5,253 nucleotides of DNA from NCBI GenBank assembly GCA_022728415.1, contig JAIJJM010000187.1:1-5253 (forward strand), read 5' to 3'. This document shows positions 1 to 5,152 of the stretch, piece by piece (position 1 is the stretch's first letter; each line of letters begins with the position of its first letter). The notes beneath the pieces are model-generated. The model was given only the letters and a program-made list of their open reading frames with translations, had not been told where the DNA came from and searched no databases. The translations under genes were made by a program, and so were the position numbers. Origin of the DNA: Collinsella sp. GTDB taxonomy: Bacteria; Actinomycetota; Coriobacteriia; Coriobacteriales; Coriobacteriaceae.

Positions 1-30
1 ATTGTAATTCAAATTATCATTCATTACAAT
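1..30 (+). promoter_or_regulatory. Promoter overlapped by an inverted repeat
   Basis: A sigma-70-type promoter can be read directly: -35 TTGTAA at 2-7, a 17-bp spacer and -10 TACAAT at 25-30. This predicts a transcript start near 37 and a leader of about 36 nt before the ATG at 73. The two elements sit inside a perfect inverted repeat, ATTGTAAT (1-8) and ATTACAAT (23-30), whose centres are 22 bp apart. That is about two helical turns, so a dimeric regulator could cover both boxes. Regulation is inferred. The left arm touches the window edge, so the repeat may be longer. Confidence 0.55.
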
Positions 31-72
31 CAAAATTGTCAATAATATTTATGCAGTGTGAAGGAGTATATT

Positions 73-507
73 ATGGCATCCTTGCTTCAAGGATTCGAAG
101 AAGTTCAGCTAGTTAAGCCCGTTGGCAAAACGGTAATGACCGTTACCGATTCCGTTGTACGTTTTAATAAGGCCACCGCAGAAGTGCTGAATTTTCCAGC
201 ACAAGTTAAGATCCTTATTAACGATAAAACCAGACAAATTGCCGTCACGCCGACTACCGCCAAGGCGGATAATGCCGTGAAATTCAGCAAGGGTGAGGGC
301 AAGCAGACTACGTCTGTAAGTATCAAGAATGCTGTGCTTGTTGAAGCAATTTCCAAGTACTTCACGCTTGTCGAAGCTCCAGAAGGCGAGGTCTCTTTCG
401 CCTCCGTCAATGGCACTGCTTACCCGGAAGACAAGACCGTGATTTTTGATGTCGCAAACGCCACTGCCGGCACCATGAAGCGCCGCGGCCGCAAGAAGGC
501 TGAGTGA
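73..507 (+). CDS. Conserved-type hypothetical protein, possible AbrB-like fold, basic C-terminus
   Basis: This is a 144-residue soluble protein with no signal peptide or membrane segment. The ATG at 73 is chosen because AAGGAG at 61-66 lies 6 nt upstream; an in-frame GTG at 58 precedes that site and is unlikely. Residues 29-60 (VRFNKATAEVLNF, then VKILINDKTRQIAVTP) follow the pattern of strand, short helix, 'V-x-I/L-x-x-D-x-x-x-x-x-I-A-V-x-P' seen in SpoVT/AbrB-like swapped-hairpin DNA-binding proteins and related small proteins. This is a resemblance by eye, not an established match. Residues 67-130 are a second beta-rich stretch of unknown kind. The tail, 136-143 (KRRGRKKA), is strongly basic and could contact nucleic acid. 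The gene stands alone between its own promoter and a terminator. The inverted repeat over the promoter would fit autoregulation if the protein binds DNA. The coding call is firm; the function is unknown. Confidence 0.9.
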   Translation: MASLLQGFEEVQLVKPVGKTVMTVTDSVVRFNKATAEVLNFPAQVKILINDKTRQIAVTPTTAKADNAVKFSKGEGKQTTSVSIKNAVLVEAISKYFTLVEAPEGEVSFASVNGTAYPEDKTVIFDVANATAGTMKRRGRKKAE

Positions 508-539
508 TTTCTGCTTAATTCGCGATTATACGAATACTG

Positions 540-580
540 TAAAAGCCTGGATTTCGAATTAATGATAATTCAGGCTTTTA
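540..580 (+). terminator. Rho-independent terminator hairpin
   Basis: A perfect 10-bp inverted repeat, TAAAAGCCTG (540-549) and CAGGCTTTTA (571-580), lies 32 bp after the stop codon of the upstream gene. An additional GAATT/AATTC pairing is possible within the loop. The descending arm ends in TTTTAATTT, giving a moderate U-tract on the plus strand. The A-rich ascending arm could also let it act, more weakly, on transcripts arriving from the minus-strand gene that ends at 666. Confidence 0.75.
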
Positions 581-665
581 ATTTCCAAAAACCAGCATGG
601 CTTGGGTTGAACAATACATGCACCAGCCCCACGGAGAGGATCTAAACGGCTGATTGGCCCATAGA

Positions 666-1268
666 TTATTCAGTTTTTGTAAGCGACTGCCAATTACTTG
701 GTGGGAGTTTAACCCCCAATGCTTTATAGGCGTCATCGATCTCACGAAGAACACCTGTGGCATCTCTCAACCAAGAGAGACCTCGAACATCAGTAAATGT
801 AATTGCTGATTCGATTCTGATATGCATTCCAGATCCCGGATATGGAACCCGAGTCTTATATCGTCCCGGCGGCACGGTACCAATCGAAGACGTAAACTCA
901 TTTCCTTTCAAGAATGGTTGTCCAGCCCCTTGGTATGTACCTGTTGTCAAAACGACATTGTAAATGGGCTGCTTGGAATCATTATTGACTATGACATCTA
1001 CTGTTTTTGAGTCATTTGATACGAGCAACTCACCATTGGCATCAGATACTAACCATGTCGAAATCATATTTGCTTGGTCAAACTTCAAATCATTAGAATC
1101 TTTTTCCTCCGTATGCTTGTAAGTATCGACAGCAATTTGGTTAGCCCTTTGCGCCTGATCAGCAGCAATCAGCGCTACCGAAATCGAAGCTATAGCAATA
1201 ATTATTGTTGCAATTTCTATTGCAGCTTGCCAAATTGAGAAATCATTCGGAAATGCGCGAAGGTACAT
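666..1268 (-). CDS. Membrane-anchored protein of unknown function
   Basis: This is a 200-residue protein. The ATG at 1268 is preceded by GAGGAAGGA (about 1279-1287), 10 nt away. In-frame GTG (1271) and TTG (1277) starts are alternatives, and the GTG has a slightly better spacing of 7 nt. Residues 14-36 (WQAAIEIATIIIAIASISVA and following) form one strong hydrophobic helix without a cleavage site, so it is probably a membrane anchor. Residues 37-65 are a charged, helix-like linker. Residues 70-178 alternate short beta segments with turns and end in FTDVRGLSWLRD (158-169), a 'FTD-x-x-G-x-x-W-x-R-D' pattern I associate with uncharacterised actinobacterial proteins. No catalytic motif is visible. 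It lies 133 bp downstream of the chaperone gene on the same strand, behind a hairpin, so it is probably a separate unit. The AT-rich leader contains no convincing promoter. Whether it contributes to the neighbouring defence-type modules is unknown. Confidence 0.85.
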   Translation of the reverse strand: MYLRAFPNDFSIWQAAIEIATIIIAIASISVALIAADQAQRANQIAVDTYKHTEEKDSNDLKFDQANMISTWLVSDANGELLVSNDSKTVDVIVNNDSKQPIYNVVLTTGTYQGAGQPFLKGNEFTSSIGTVPPGRYKTRVPYPGSGMHIRIESAITFTDVRGLSWLRDATGVLREIDDAYKALGVKLPPSNWQSLTKTE

Positions 1269-1367
1269 CACAAACAAATCCTTCCTCTATCTATATGTAT
1301 AAATATGATATCTGTGAATACTCAGTGAAGCCCCCATCAATATCTTTCCAACCTCAATCACAAGCGA

Positions 1368-1393
1368 GGGCCAACGCCGCAAGGCATTGGCCC
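1368..1393 (-). terminator. Stem-loop after the chaperone gene, probable terminator
   Basis: GGGCCAA (1368-1374) pairs perfectly with TTGGCCC (1387-1393). After one C/A mismatch, GCC (1376-1378) pairs with GGC (1383-1385) around a GCAA loop (plus-strand reading). The hairpin starts 8 bp after the TAG stop of the minus-strand gene ending at 1401, the expected place for a terminator of that operon. The minus-strand sequence that follows (TCGCTTGTGATT) is poor in U, so the element may be inefficient or may act as an mRNA 3'-end stabiliser. Confidence 0.5.
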
Positions 1394-1400
1394 CCTTCTG

Positions 1401-1781
1401 CTAACGGTGTCCACCCGCTTCAAACCCTATGCTCAGAGGAAGAATGGCAGACGACAAATCATACCGTCGCAATTGCACAACTAGCTCCGGACGGACATAC
1501 GGCCAAAGATCAGCAAGCATTTCCGGGGTCAACTTATCCGACACCTTTTCGCCACTAAAAGCAACTGCATAGCATACATCCGCAGAAAATACTGGCTCAG
1601 AATCATTCGGAGCTTTTTCGGGACGAATCTCCACATGTACCGTCAGTTCATGAGGCCAAGGACGCCCTTCCGGAGTCTGCATGTTAAATAAAAAATCAAT
1701 ATTTGACTCCCCTGAGCCATCATCGGCATAAGCTAGATCTCTCATGCTCCGTTCTGAAATCAACGCAATCTTACTAATCAT
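1401..1781 (-). CDS. SecB-like chaperone, third gene of a TAC-type operon
   Basis: This is a 126-residue protein. The strongest evidence is residues 91-120: DLWPYVRPELVVQLRR followed by the run ending LPLSIGF. This matches the SecB signature 'LFPYARE-x-I-x-x-x-x-x-R-(x)n-P-x-L-x-L-x-P-V-N-F'. Upstream strands (HELTVHVEI at 44-52; FSADVCYAVAF at 65-75) fit the SecB beta core. It is shorter than E. coli SecB (155 aa) and the M. tuberculosis TAC chaperone Rv1957 (181 aa), with shortened ends and a short loop. The ATG overlaps the antitoxin stop as ATGA, and GGGGAG at 1793-1798 lies 11 nt upstream, indicating translational coupling. In known TAC systems such a chaperone folds and protects an aggregation-prone HigA-type antitoxin and can partly replace export SecB. 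The role here is inferred from that layout. Actinobacteria generally lack a housekeeping SecB, which also favours a dedicated antitoxin chaperone. Confidence 0.75.
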   Translation of the reverse strand: MISKIALISERSMRDLAYADDGSGESNIDFLFNMQTPEGRPWPHELTVHVEIRPEKAPNDSEPVFSADVCYAVAFSGEKVSDKLTPEMLADLWPYVRPELVVQLRRYDLSSAILPLSIGFEAGGHR

Positions 1782-2281
1782 GCTGGCACCGTCTCCCCTT
1801 GCGCAACAGTTTCGGGAGCGAGGGCATCGTTATCTACATATAGAAGGGAGAATCCCAGCATATCGTTTCCGTTAGTCCCAGATGCGTGCGATTCAACGCG
1901 CAATCGTCCTATCTGCCGTTCAAAAGTGAATTCACCACTCTCCCAAGAAGCTACTCCATTCACCACGGCTCGAATTTCCTCACGCAAATAATGACGACTG
2001 CCATCGGGCTTCGCCTCCGCAGGCTCCACCACATATTCAATACGAGCGCCAACTTCCAAAGCATAGTCAGTTAGCAAAGACACCATATTTGTCTTGCCGT
2101 TTTCAATTTGAGAAATATATCCCTGAGAAACGTTCATCTCATCAGCCAACTGCGTCTGAGTCATGCCACGTCGCCTACGCATCTCAATGAGCTGATCTAG
2201 CAACTCGTCACCGCTATGGTACAAATCATAAGCCAATTCGCGATAGTCGTACTCAGCTCGCCCCATCATTCTCACCGCCAT
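1778..2281 (-). CDS. XRE-family antitoxin (HigA-like) with long C-terminal extension
   Basis: This is a 167-residue protein. Residues 27-83 are a Cro/C1-type helix-turn-helix: LLDQLIEMRRRRGMTQTQLA, then the recognition helix region VSQGYISQIENGK (51-63). Typical HigA antitoxins are about 100 residues; this one carries about 80 more (84-167), containing FTFERQIGRLRV and MLGFSLLYV and ending in an Ala/Thr/Glu-rich tail. In TAC systems the antitoxin's C-terminal chaperone-addiction (ChAD) segment makes it aggregation-prone unless SecB-like chaperone binds. This extension is the obvious ChAD candidate, but that is inference. Its neighbours are the broken toxin (stop 44 bp upstream) and the chaperone (4-bp overlap). 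An AT-rich inverted repeat at 2288-2306 lies 6 bp upstream of the start, suiting autorepression. The ATG at 2281 has only a weak TTTTGGA site; ATGs at 2269 and 2266 are possible alternatives. Confidence 0.85.
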   Translation of the reverse strand: MAVRMMGRAEYDYRELAYDLYHSGDELLDQLIEMRRRRGMTQTQLADEMNVSQGYISQIENGKTNMVSLLTDYALEVGARIEYVVEPAEAKPDGSRHYLREEIRAVVNGVASWESGEFTFERQIGRLRVESHASGTNGNDMLGFSLLYVDNDALAPETVAQGETVPA

Positions 2282-2287
2282 TCCAAA

Positions 2288-2306
2288 ATATTACTATATC
2301 TAATAT
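2288..2306 (-). promoter_or_regulatory. Candidate operator upstream of the XRE antitoxin
   Basis: A perfect 6-bp inverted repeat, ATATTA (2288-2293) and TAATAT (2301-2306), with a 7-bp spacer lies immediately upstream of the antitoxin start, inside a very AT-rich gap of 44 bp between toxin and antitoxin genes. XRE antitoxins commonly repress their own operon by binding such dyads. The surrounding AT-rich tract could also hold an internal promoter giving extra antitoxin and chaperone, but I see no convincing -35/-10 pair. In so AT-rich a stretch a 6-bp dyad can arise by chance. Confidence 0.35.
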
Positions 2307-2325
2307 ATATATCGCCGATTATCTC

Positions 2326-2857
2326 TCACGAAACAGTCTCTCGCCCATCGGACGCCTGCTGCTCATATACTGCAATCGCTCTATCGATTTCCTTATTTTG
2401 GGCTTTTTGTATTAGCTCATCATCGCCACTCCGCACATCCTTGAGATGCATATGCAGCCCCCCACACCACATCAATTAAATCCAACGGCTCAGCATCGTA
2501 ATGCCGTATTTGTTCGCGCTTGCCAACTCTCAGTTCACGCGCATCGCGATGCCAGCGAAACTCGAACATTGGCGCGTCCCCACGCTTCGAATGAGCGAGA
2601 AAAATGACTTCATTGCCTGGAGTCAGGCTGCCGGCCACGGCACGATCCAATTTCTCCTCAACAAAAGCCTCTAATCGCATCTTGTATTTGTTATAACGCC
2701 TTGAATCCAGCAATCCCCAGGCAAATTCCTGATTAGCTGCCATAGCAGCGAACCATCTAGCAACGGCACGTTGAGCGGACTCACCATCTACATGTTCAAT
2801 AGGCTTCCCCCGCCACTGATAATTCACGGCACGCCCTCTCACACAACGACCGTCCAC
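2326..2857 (-). pseudogene. RelE/HigB-like toxin gene broken by a one-base frameshift
   Basis: The GTG at 2857 is chosen because GGAGG (2865-2869) lies 7 nt upstream; an in-frame ATG at 2896 has no ribosome binding site. As written, the frame stops at 2420 after 145 residues, the last 13 of which (GAAYASQGCAEWR) look random. Dropping one G from the run of six G (C6 at 2458-2463 on the plus strand) opens a further 44 codons to a TGA at 2326, giving a 176-residue protein. The restored end, GLHMHLKDVRSGDD then ELIQKAQNKEIDRAIAVYE, resembles the RelE/HigB C-terminus 'LLHGF-x-KK-(x)n-EI-x-x-A-x-x-R-x-x-x-Y'. FEFRWHRDARELRV (98-111) fits the preceding 'ElR...' strand. The family would be ribosome-dependent mRNA interferases. 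The position directly before an XRE antitoxin is the usual HigB place. The match is by eye and the N-terminal 90 residues are unassigned. Without the shift the toxin lacks its last helix and is presumably inactive. Confidence 0.6.
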
Positions 2858-2864
2858 AATCACC

Positions 2865-3045
2865 CCTCCTCGGTCACGAAACACAAACCGCAACATCGCA
2901 GTTTCGACTATTGTACAGGTACGTTTCAAGTGCCACAGCCTTCTAAATAGACAGCGGGAAGAGAATAATTTACTTCTTTGCCGGTAAAATGGTATGTCGA
3001 TATCTCGTTGTTTTCCGGTTGAGCGAGACTCTACGATGTTGGAGG
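2865..3045. promoter_or_regulatory. Shared intergenic region between two divergent modules
   Basis: About 197 bp separate the minus-strand toxin start (2857) from the plus-strand DprA-like start (3055). They hold opposed Shine-Dalgarno sites: GGAGG at 2865-2869 on the minus strand and GGAGG at 3041-3045 on the plus strand. A -10-like TACAAT for the toxin operon reads on the minus strand at 2915-2910, without a good -35. On the plus strand, TAAAAT at about 2985-2990 is a possible -10 for the DprA-like operon, also lacking a clear -35. Long open frames run through this region on the minus strand, but none has a ribosome binding site or recognisable content. Confidence 0.35.
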
Positions 3046-3054
3046 TGATTGGAG

Positions 3055-4071
3055 TTGCGGTTTGATGATAGGAGACAGCTCGATGTTGAAAACGCTGCTC
3101 TGATCGCATTGATTGAGTGCTGCGAACGGCCTGATACGTGGTCTTCATTGGCCAACGAGTGTCTAGTTGAAGGCAGTGCTGTGCGTGTGCTCAGGCATCG
3201 GATGGATCCGTTGCATAATCCGCTTCGTGAACACGAATATGTGCCGACGAATGAACAGGGCTCACTGTTTGAGGTGGAGGACATGCCATCCGTCGAATAC
3301 ACGGCGAAAGCGAATGCCGCGTGGAATCAAGCCAACCAGAAGGTGACGCAGTGGCGAGAGCAAAGTCTTGACTTGGTCACCGTGTTCGACGACCGGTTCC
3401 CCTCGCGGCTGCGATCGGTCGTAGACGTGCCGCCATTCCTGTTCGCCAAGGGTTCTCTGCTCTCGAACGATTTAGGTGTTAGCGTCGTGGGATCGCGCAA
3501 ATGCTCGCCGGAGGGTGCCACGTTCGCCCATGACACGGCTTGCATGCTGTGCGAACGTGGATTGACTGTAATCGCAGGACTGGCTGAAGGCGTCGACTCG
3601 TTCGCCCACCGTGCAACATTGGAAGCAGGCGGACGAACGGTCGCATTCATTGGCACGGGCATTAACCGTTGCTATCCCGCATCCAACCGTGAACTGCAGA
3701 AAAGCATCGAAAAGCGGGGACTGGTGCTATCCCAGTTCTGGCCTGACAGTCCGCCAACCAAACAGACATTCCCGATGCGCAACGCGCTGATGTCGGGATA
3801 TGGTCTGGCCACTGTGGTGGTTGAGGCATCGGAACATTCCGGCACACGTATTCAGGCCCGTCAGGCGCAACGTCACGGACGCCCGTTGATTTTCCGTGAC
3901 GTCGTACTGGAACGCACCGAATGGGCGCAGGAATATCGCAACAAGCCAGGCGTGTTCGTCGTGCACAGTGTCGAAGAGGTCGGTAAAGCACTTGATAGGA
4001 TCTCATTCCTCGACAACGATGTAGACACATTGCTGGGAAACATTCTCGACGCGAAGGCGCAATATGCTTGA
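3055..4071 (+). CDS. DprA/Smf-like Rossmann (SLOG) protein, ShosA-like antitoxin candidate
   Basis: This is a 338-residue protein from a TTG at 3055, 9 nt after GGAGG (3041-3045); a TTG at 3049 is only 3 nt from that site. Residues about 105-310 form the DprA Rossmann-like domain: SVVGSRKCSPEG (143-154), GLAEGVDSFAHRATLEAGG (175-193), the 'G-T-G-x-x-x-x-Y-P' segment with CYPASN (206-211), FPMRNALMSG (239-248) and VVVEASEHSGTRIQARQA (255-272). These match the Smf motifs, including 'FP-x-RN' and 'VVEA...SG'. The N-terminal ~100 residues differ from housekeeping DprA, and the C-terminal winged helix of full DprA is absent. Competence DprA loads RecA onto single-stranded DNA. Here the gene is fused operonically, with an 8-bp overlap, to a zinc-finger phosphoribosyltransferase, the arrangement of ShosTA, in which the DprA-like protein is the antitoxin. 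The DprA family is certain; the antitoxin role is inferred from context. Confidence 0.9.
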   Translation: MRFDDRRQLDVENAALIALIECCERPDTWSSLANECLVEGSAVRVLRHRMDPLHNPLREHEYVPTNEQGSLFEVEDMPSVEYTAKANAAWNQANQKVTQWREQSLDLVTVFDDRFPSRLRSVVDVPPFLFAKGSLLSNDLGVSVVGSRKCSPEGATFAHDTACMLCERGLTVIAGLAEGVDSFAHRATLEAGGRTVAFIGTGINRCYPASNRELQKSIEKRGLVLSQFWPDSPPTKQTFPMRNALMSGYGLATVVVEASEHSGTRIQARQAQRHGRPLIFRDVVLERTEWAQEYRNKPGVFVVHSVEEVGKALDRISFLDNDVDTLLGNILDAKAQYA

Positions 4072-4902
4072 CTCTACGCTGAATCTAAATCTGCTGGCTG
4101 CATACGCCCGCTTTGAACAGAGTATGGGGTGGAGGTTGGGCAGCTATGCCAAAACAGTGATATACCGCAGTGCTAAGCATCATGTCTGTCCTACCTGCGG
4201 CGGTCCCAAGCGGGACAGCACATCGCTTTGCTACAGCTGCACTAGTCTGCGCCAACAGGCTGAGGCTCTCGGCGTCGCACATCTGATGGCGGATCGGGTC
4301 AGGATGCCAACTACGCTATTAAATTCGATCAGATGTACCGCGTCATGGATGGATACAAGCGCAACCGCCCTGAATCCAAGAAGGATTACTGCGAGACGCT
4401 GAAATATGTGCTTGGTGATGCGCTTGTCGTCCATTGGAGTTGTCTAACTCATACGTCTGATGGAGTGATGCCGAGCGCATGGGCTACCATACCGTCGACC
4501 ACAACCAGCGAACGCTATGGTCAGCCACACCCACTCAACGGATTGGTCTCGCCGATGCTGAATAAAACCATCCCGGAGGTGAAATTGCTGGCTAATGAGC
4601 AGAAACATCGAGCGATTGCACCATCCACGTTCTCGCTGGATGGCTCGTATTCGGATGAGACACTAAGACATGTACTGCTCATCGACGATACATGGACGTC
4701 AAGAGGCACCGCCGAATCAGCCTCCATCATGCTTAAACAGTCTGGAGCGCAACGAGTGACCATCTATTGTCTGGCGAGAATCATCGATCTGGATTATTGC
4801 TCACGCATGATCGGGCAGAGCGTCTCTGACGGTTATAAGCAGTTGACCTATCGTAATGGATGCCCGTGGGATTATGACCAGTGCCCGATGCGGAACAAGT
4901 GA
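4064..4902 (+). pseudogene. Zinc-finger phosphoribosyltransferase (ComF/ShosT-like) broken by a frameshift
   Basis: The ATG at 4064 overlaps the DprA-like stop by 8 bp and has AAGG (4054-4057) 6 nt upstream. The first frame runs to a stop at 4402 but loses sense after about residue 83. The second frame is open from 4264 to 4902. Restoring one base between 4311 and 4312 joins RVRMPT to YAIKFDQMYRV and gives a continuous 279-residue protein. Domains in the restored product are a four-cysteine zinc finger (C42-x2-C45, C56-x2-C59); a central region (84-200); the PRPP-binding loop VLLIDDTWTSRGTAES (204-219), with the paired Asp and Thr/Gly-rich turn of type I phosphoribosyltransferases; and a Cys-containing end (C267, C274). 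The Zn-finger plus PRTase order matches ComF and the ShosT toxin. Together with the DprA-like gene it suggests a ShosTA-like module. As written, the product is split between finger and PRTase and should be inactive unless the shift is bypassed. No classical slippery heptamer is visible. Confidence 0.8.
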
Positions 4903-4961
4903 TGATTTTTTACTTTTTCAAATTCCAGCTGTCTTTACACGGTTCGTGTTGCCTTTGCCGT

Positions 4962-5018
4962 CCCCGATGGCGGTCCAGTCTCTCCATCGGGGCTTGAAAC
5001 GATGGATAGGTCATCGTT
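4962..5018 (+). terminator. Tandem stem-loops after the phosphoribosyltransferase gene
   Basis: Two perfect hairpins lie in a row. CCCCGATGG (4962-4970) pairs with CCATCGGGG (4984-4992) across a 13-nt loop, and AACGATG (4998-5004) pairs with CATCGTT (5012-5018) across a 7-nt loop. The first is GC-rich and begins 59 bp after the stop codon, but no strong U-tract follows either one. The second overlaps by two bases the -35 box of the downstream promoter (5017-5022). The T-rich stretch at 4905-4919, just after the stop codon, is not preceded by an obvious hairpin. A terminator role is likely but not proven. Confidence 0.5.
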
Positions 5019-5046
5019 GTAACGTTGGCTTTCGGATTCATATAAT
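5017..5046 (+). promoter_or_regulatory. Orphan sigma-70-like promoter
   Basis: TTGTAA at 5017-5022, an 18-bp spacer and a perfect TATAAT at 5041-5046 make the best promoter in the window, with the same -35 hexamer as the promoter at 2-7. The predicted start is near 5053. No supported plus-strand gene follows: the only frame is a 12-14 residue peptide (ATG at 5045 or 5051) without a ribosome binding site, and the next gene is on the opposite strand. The -10 lies in a small dyad, TTCAT (5037-5041) and ATGAA (5045-5049). Confidence 0.45.
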
Positions 5047-5098
5047 GAACATGCACCTGCATACGACGGATACGGCGTCAAGCTGGTAAAGCAAGTAC

Positions 5099-5136
5099 GA
5101 GTCGTGCCCTGACCGATCGCCATTGGCACACGACTC
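5099..5136 (-). terminator. Stem-loop between converging units, terminator candidate
   Basis: GAGTCGTG (5099-5106) pairs perfectly with CACGACTC (5129-5136), and CC/GG pairs can extend the stem beyond a 2-nt bulge. It lies 17 bp beyond the stop codon of the minus-strand gene ending at 5153. The minus-strand sequence after the stem (TACTTGCTTTACC) is moderately T-rich, as expected of that gene's terminator. On the plus strand it would end any transcript from the promoter at 5017-5046 after about 85 nt. Confidence 0.5.
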
Positions 5137-5152
5137 ATTCGCTATGCGTCTG

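Noticed and set aside
757..1010. Plus-strand frames over the membrane protein gene
   Set aside because: They have no ribosome binding site and no recognisable motifs. The minus-strand gene has a clean start, membrane helix and domain pattern.
1290..1318. TTCACA-N17-TATAGA as a promoter for the membrane protein gene (minus strand)
   Set aside because: The predicted start would fall at about 1283, inside the ribosome binding site, leaving an unusable leader. Both hexamers match poorly in an AT-rich tract.
2858..3148. N-terminal extension of the toxin frame far upstream (minus strand, open to 3148)
   Set aside because: The extension is Ser/Arg/Gln/Thr-rich low-sense sequence with no ribosome binding site at its ATGs, and it overlaps the start of the DprA-like gene. 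The GTG at 2857 with GGAGG at 7 nt is far better.
3327..4030. Long minus-strand open frames opposite the DprA-like gene
   Set aside because: They are antisense shadows of a well-recognised coding sequence. Their composition (Arg/Cys/His-rich) and lack of ribosome binding sites do not support genes.
4305..4325. Programmed -1 frameshift signal in the phosphoribosyltransferase gene
   Set aside because: No X-XXY-YYZ heptamer in the starting frame and no obvious downstream pseudoknot. A simple one-base deletion explains the break.
5045..5089. Short peptide frame (ATG at 5045 or 5051) after the orphan promoter
   Set aside because: It has only 12-14 codons and no ribosome binding site, and the first ATG overlaps the -10 box and precedes the predicted transcript start.
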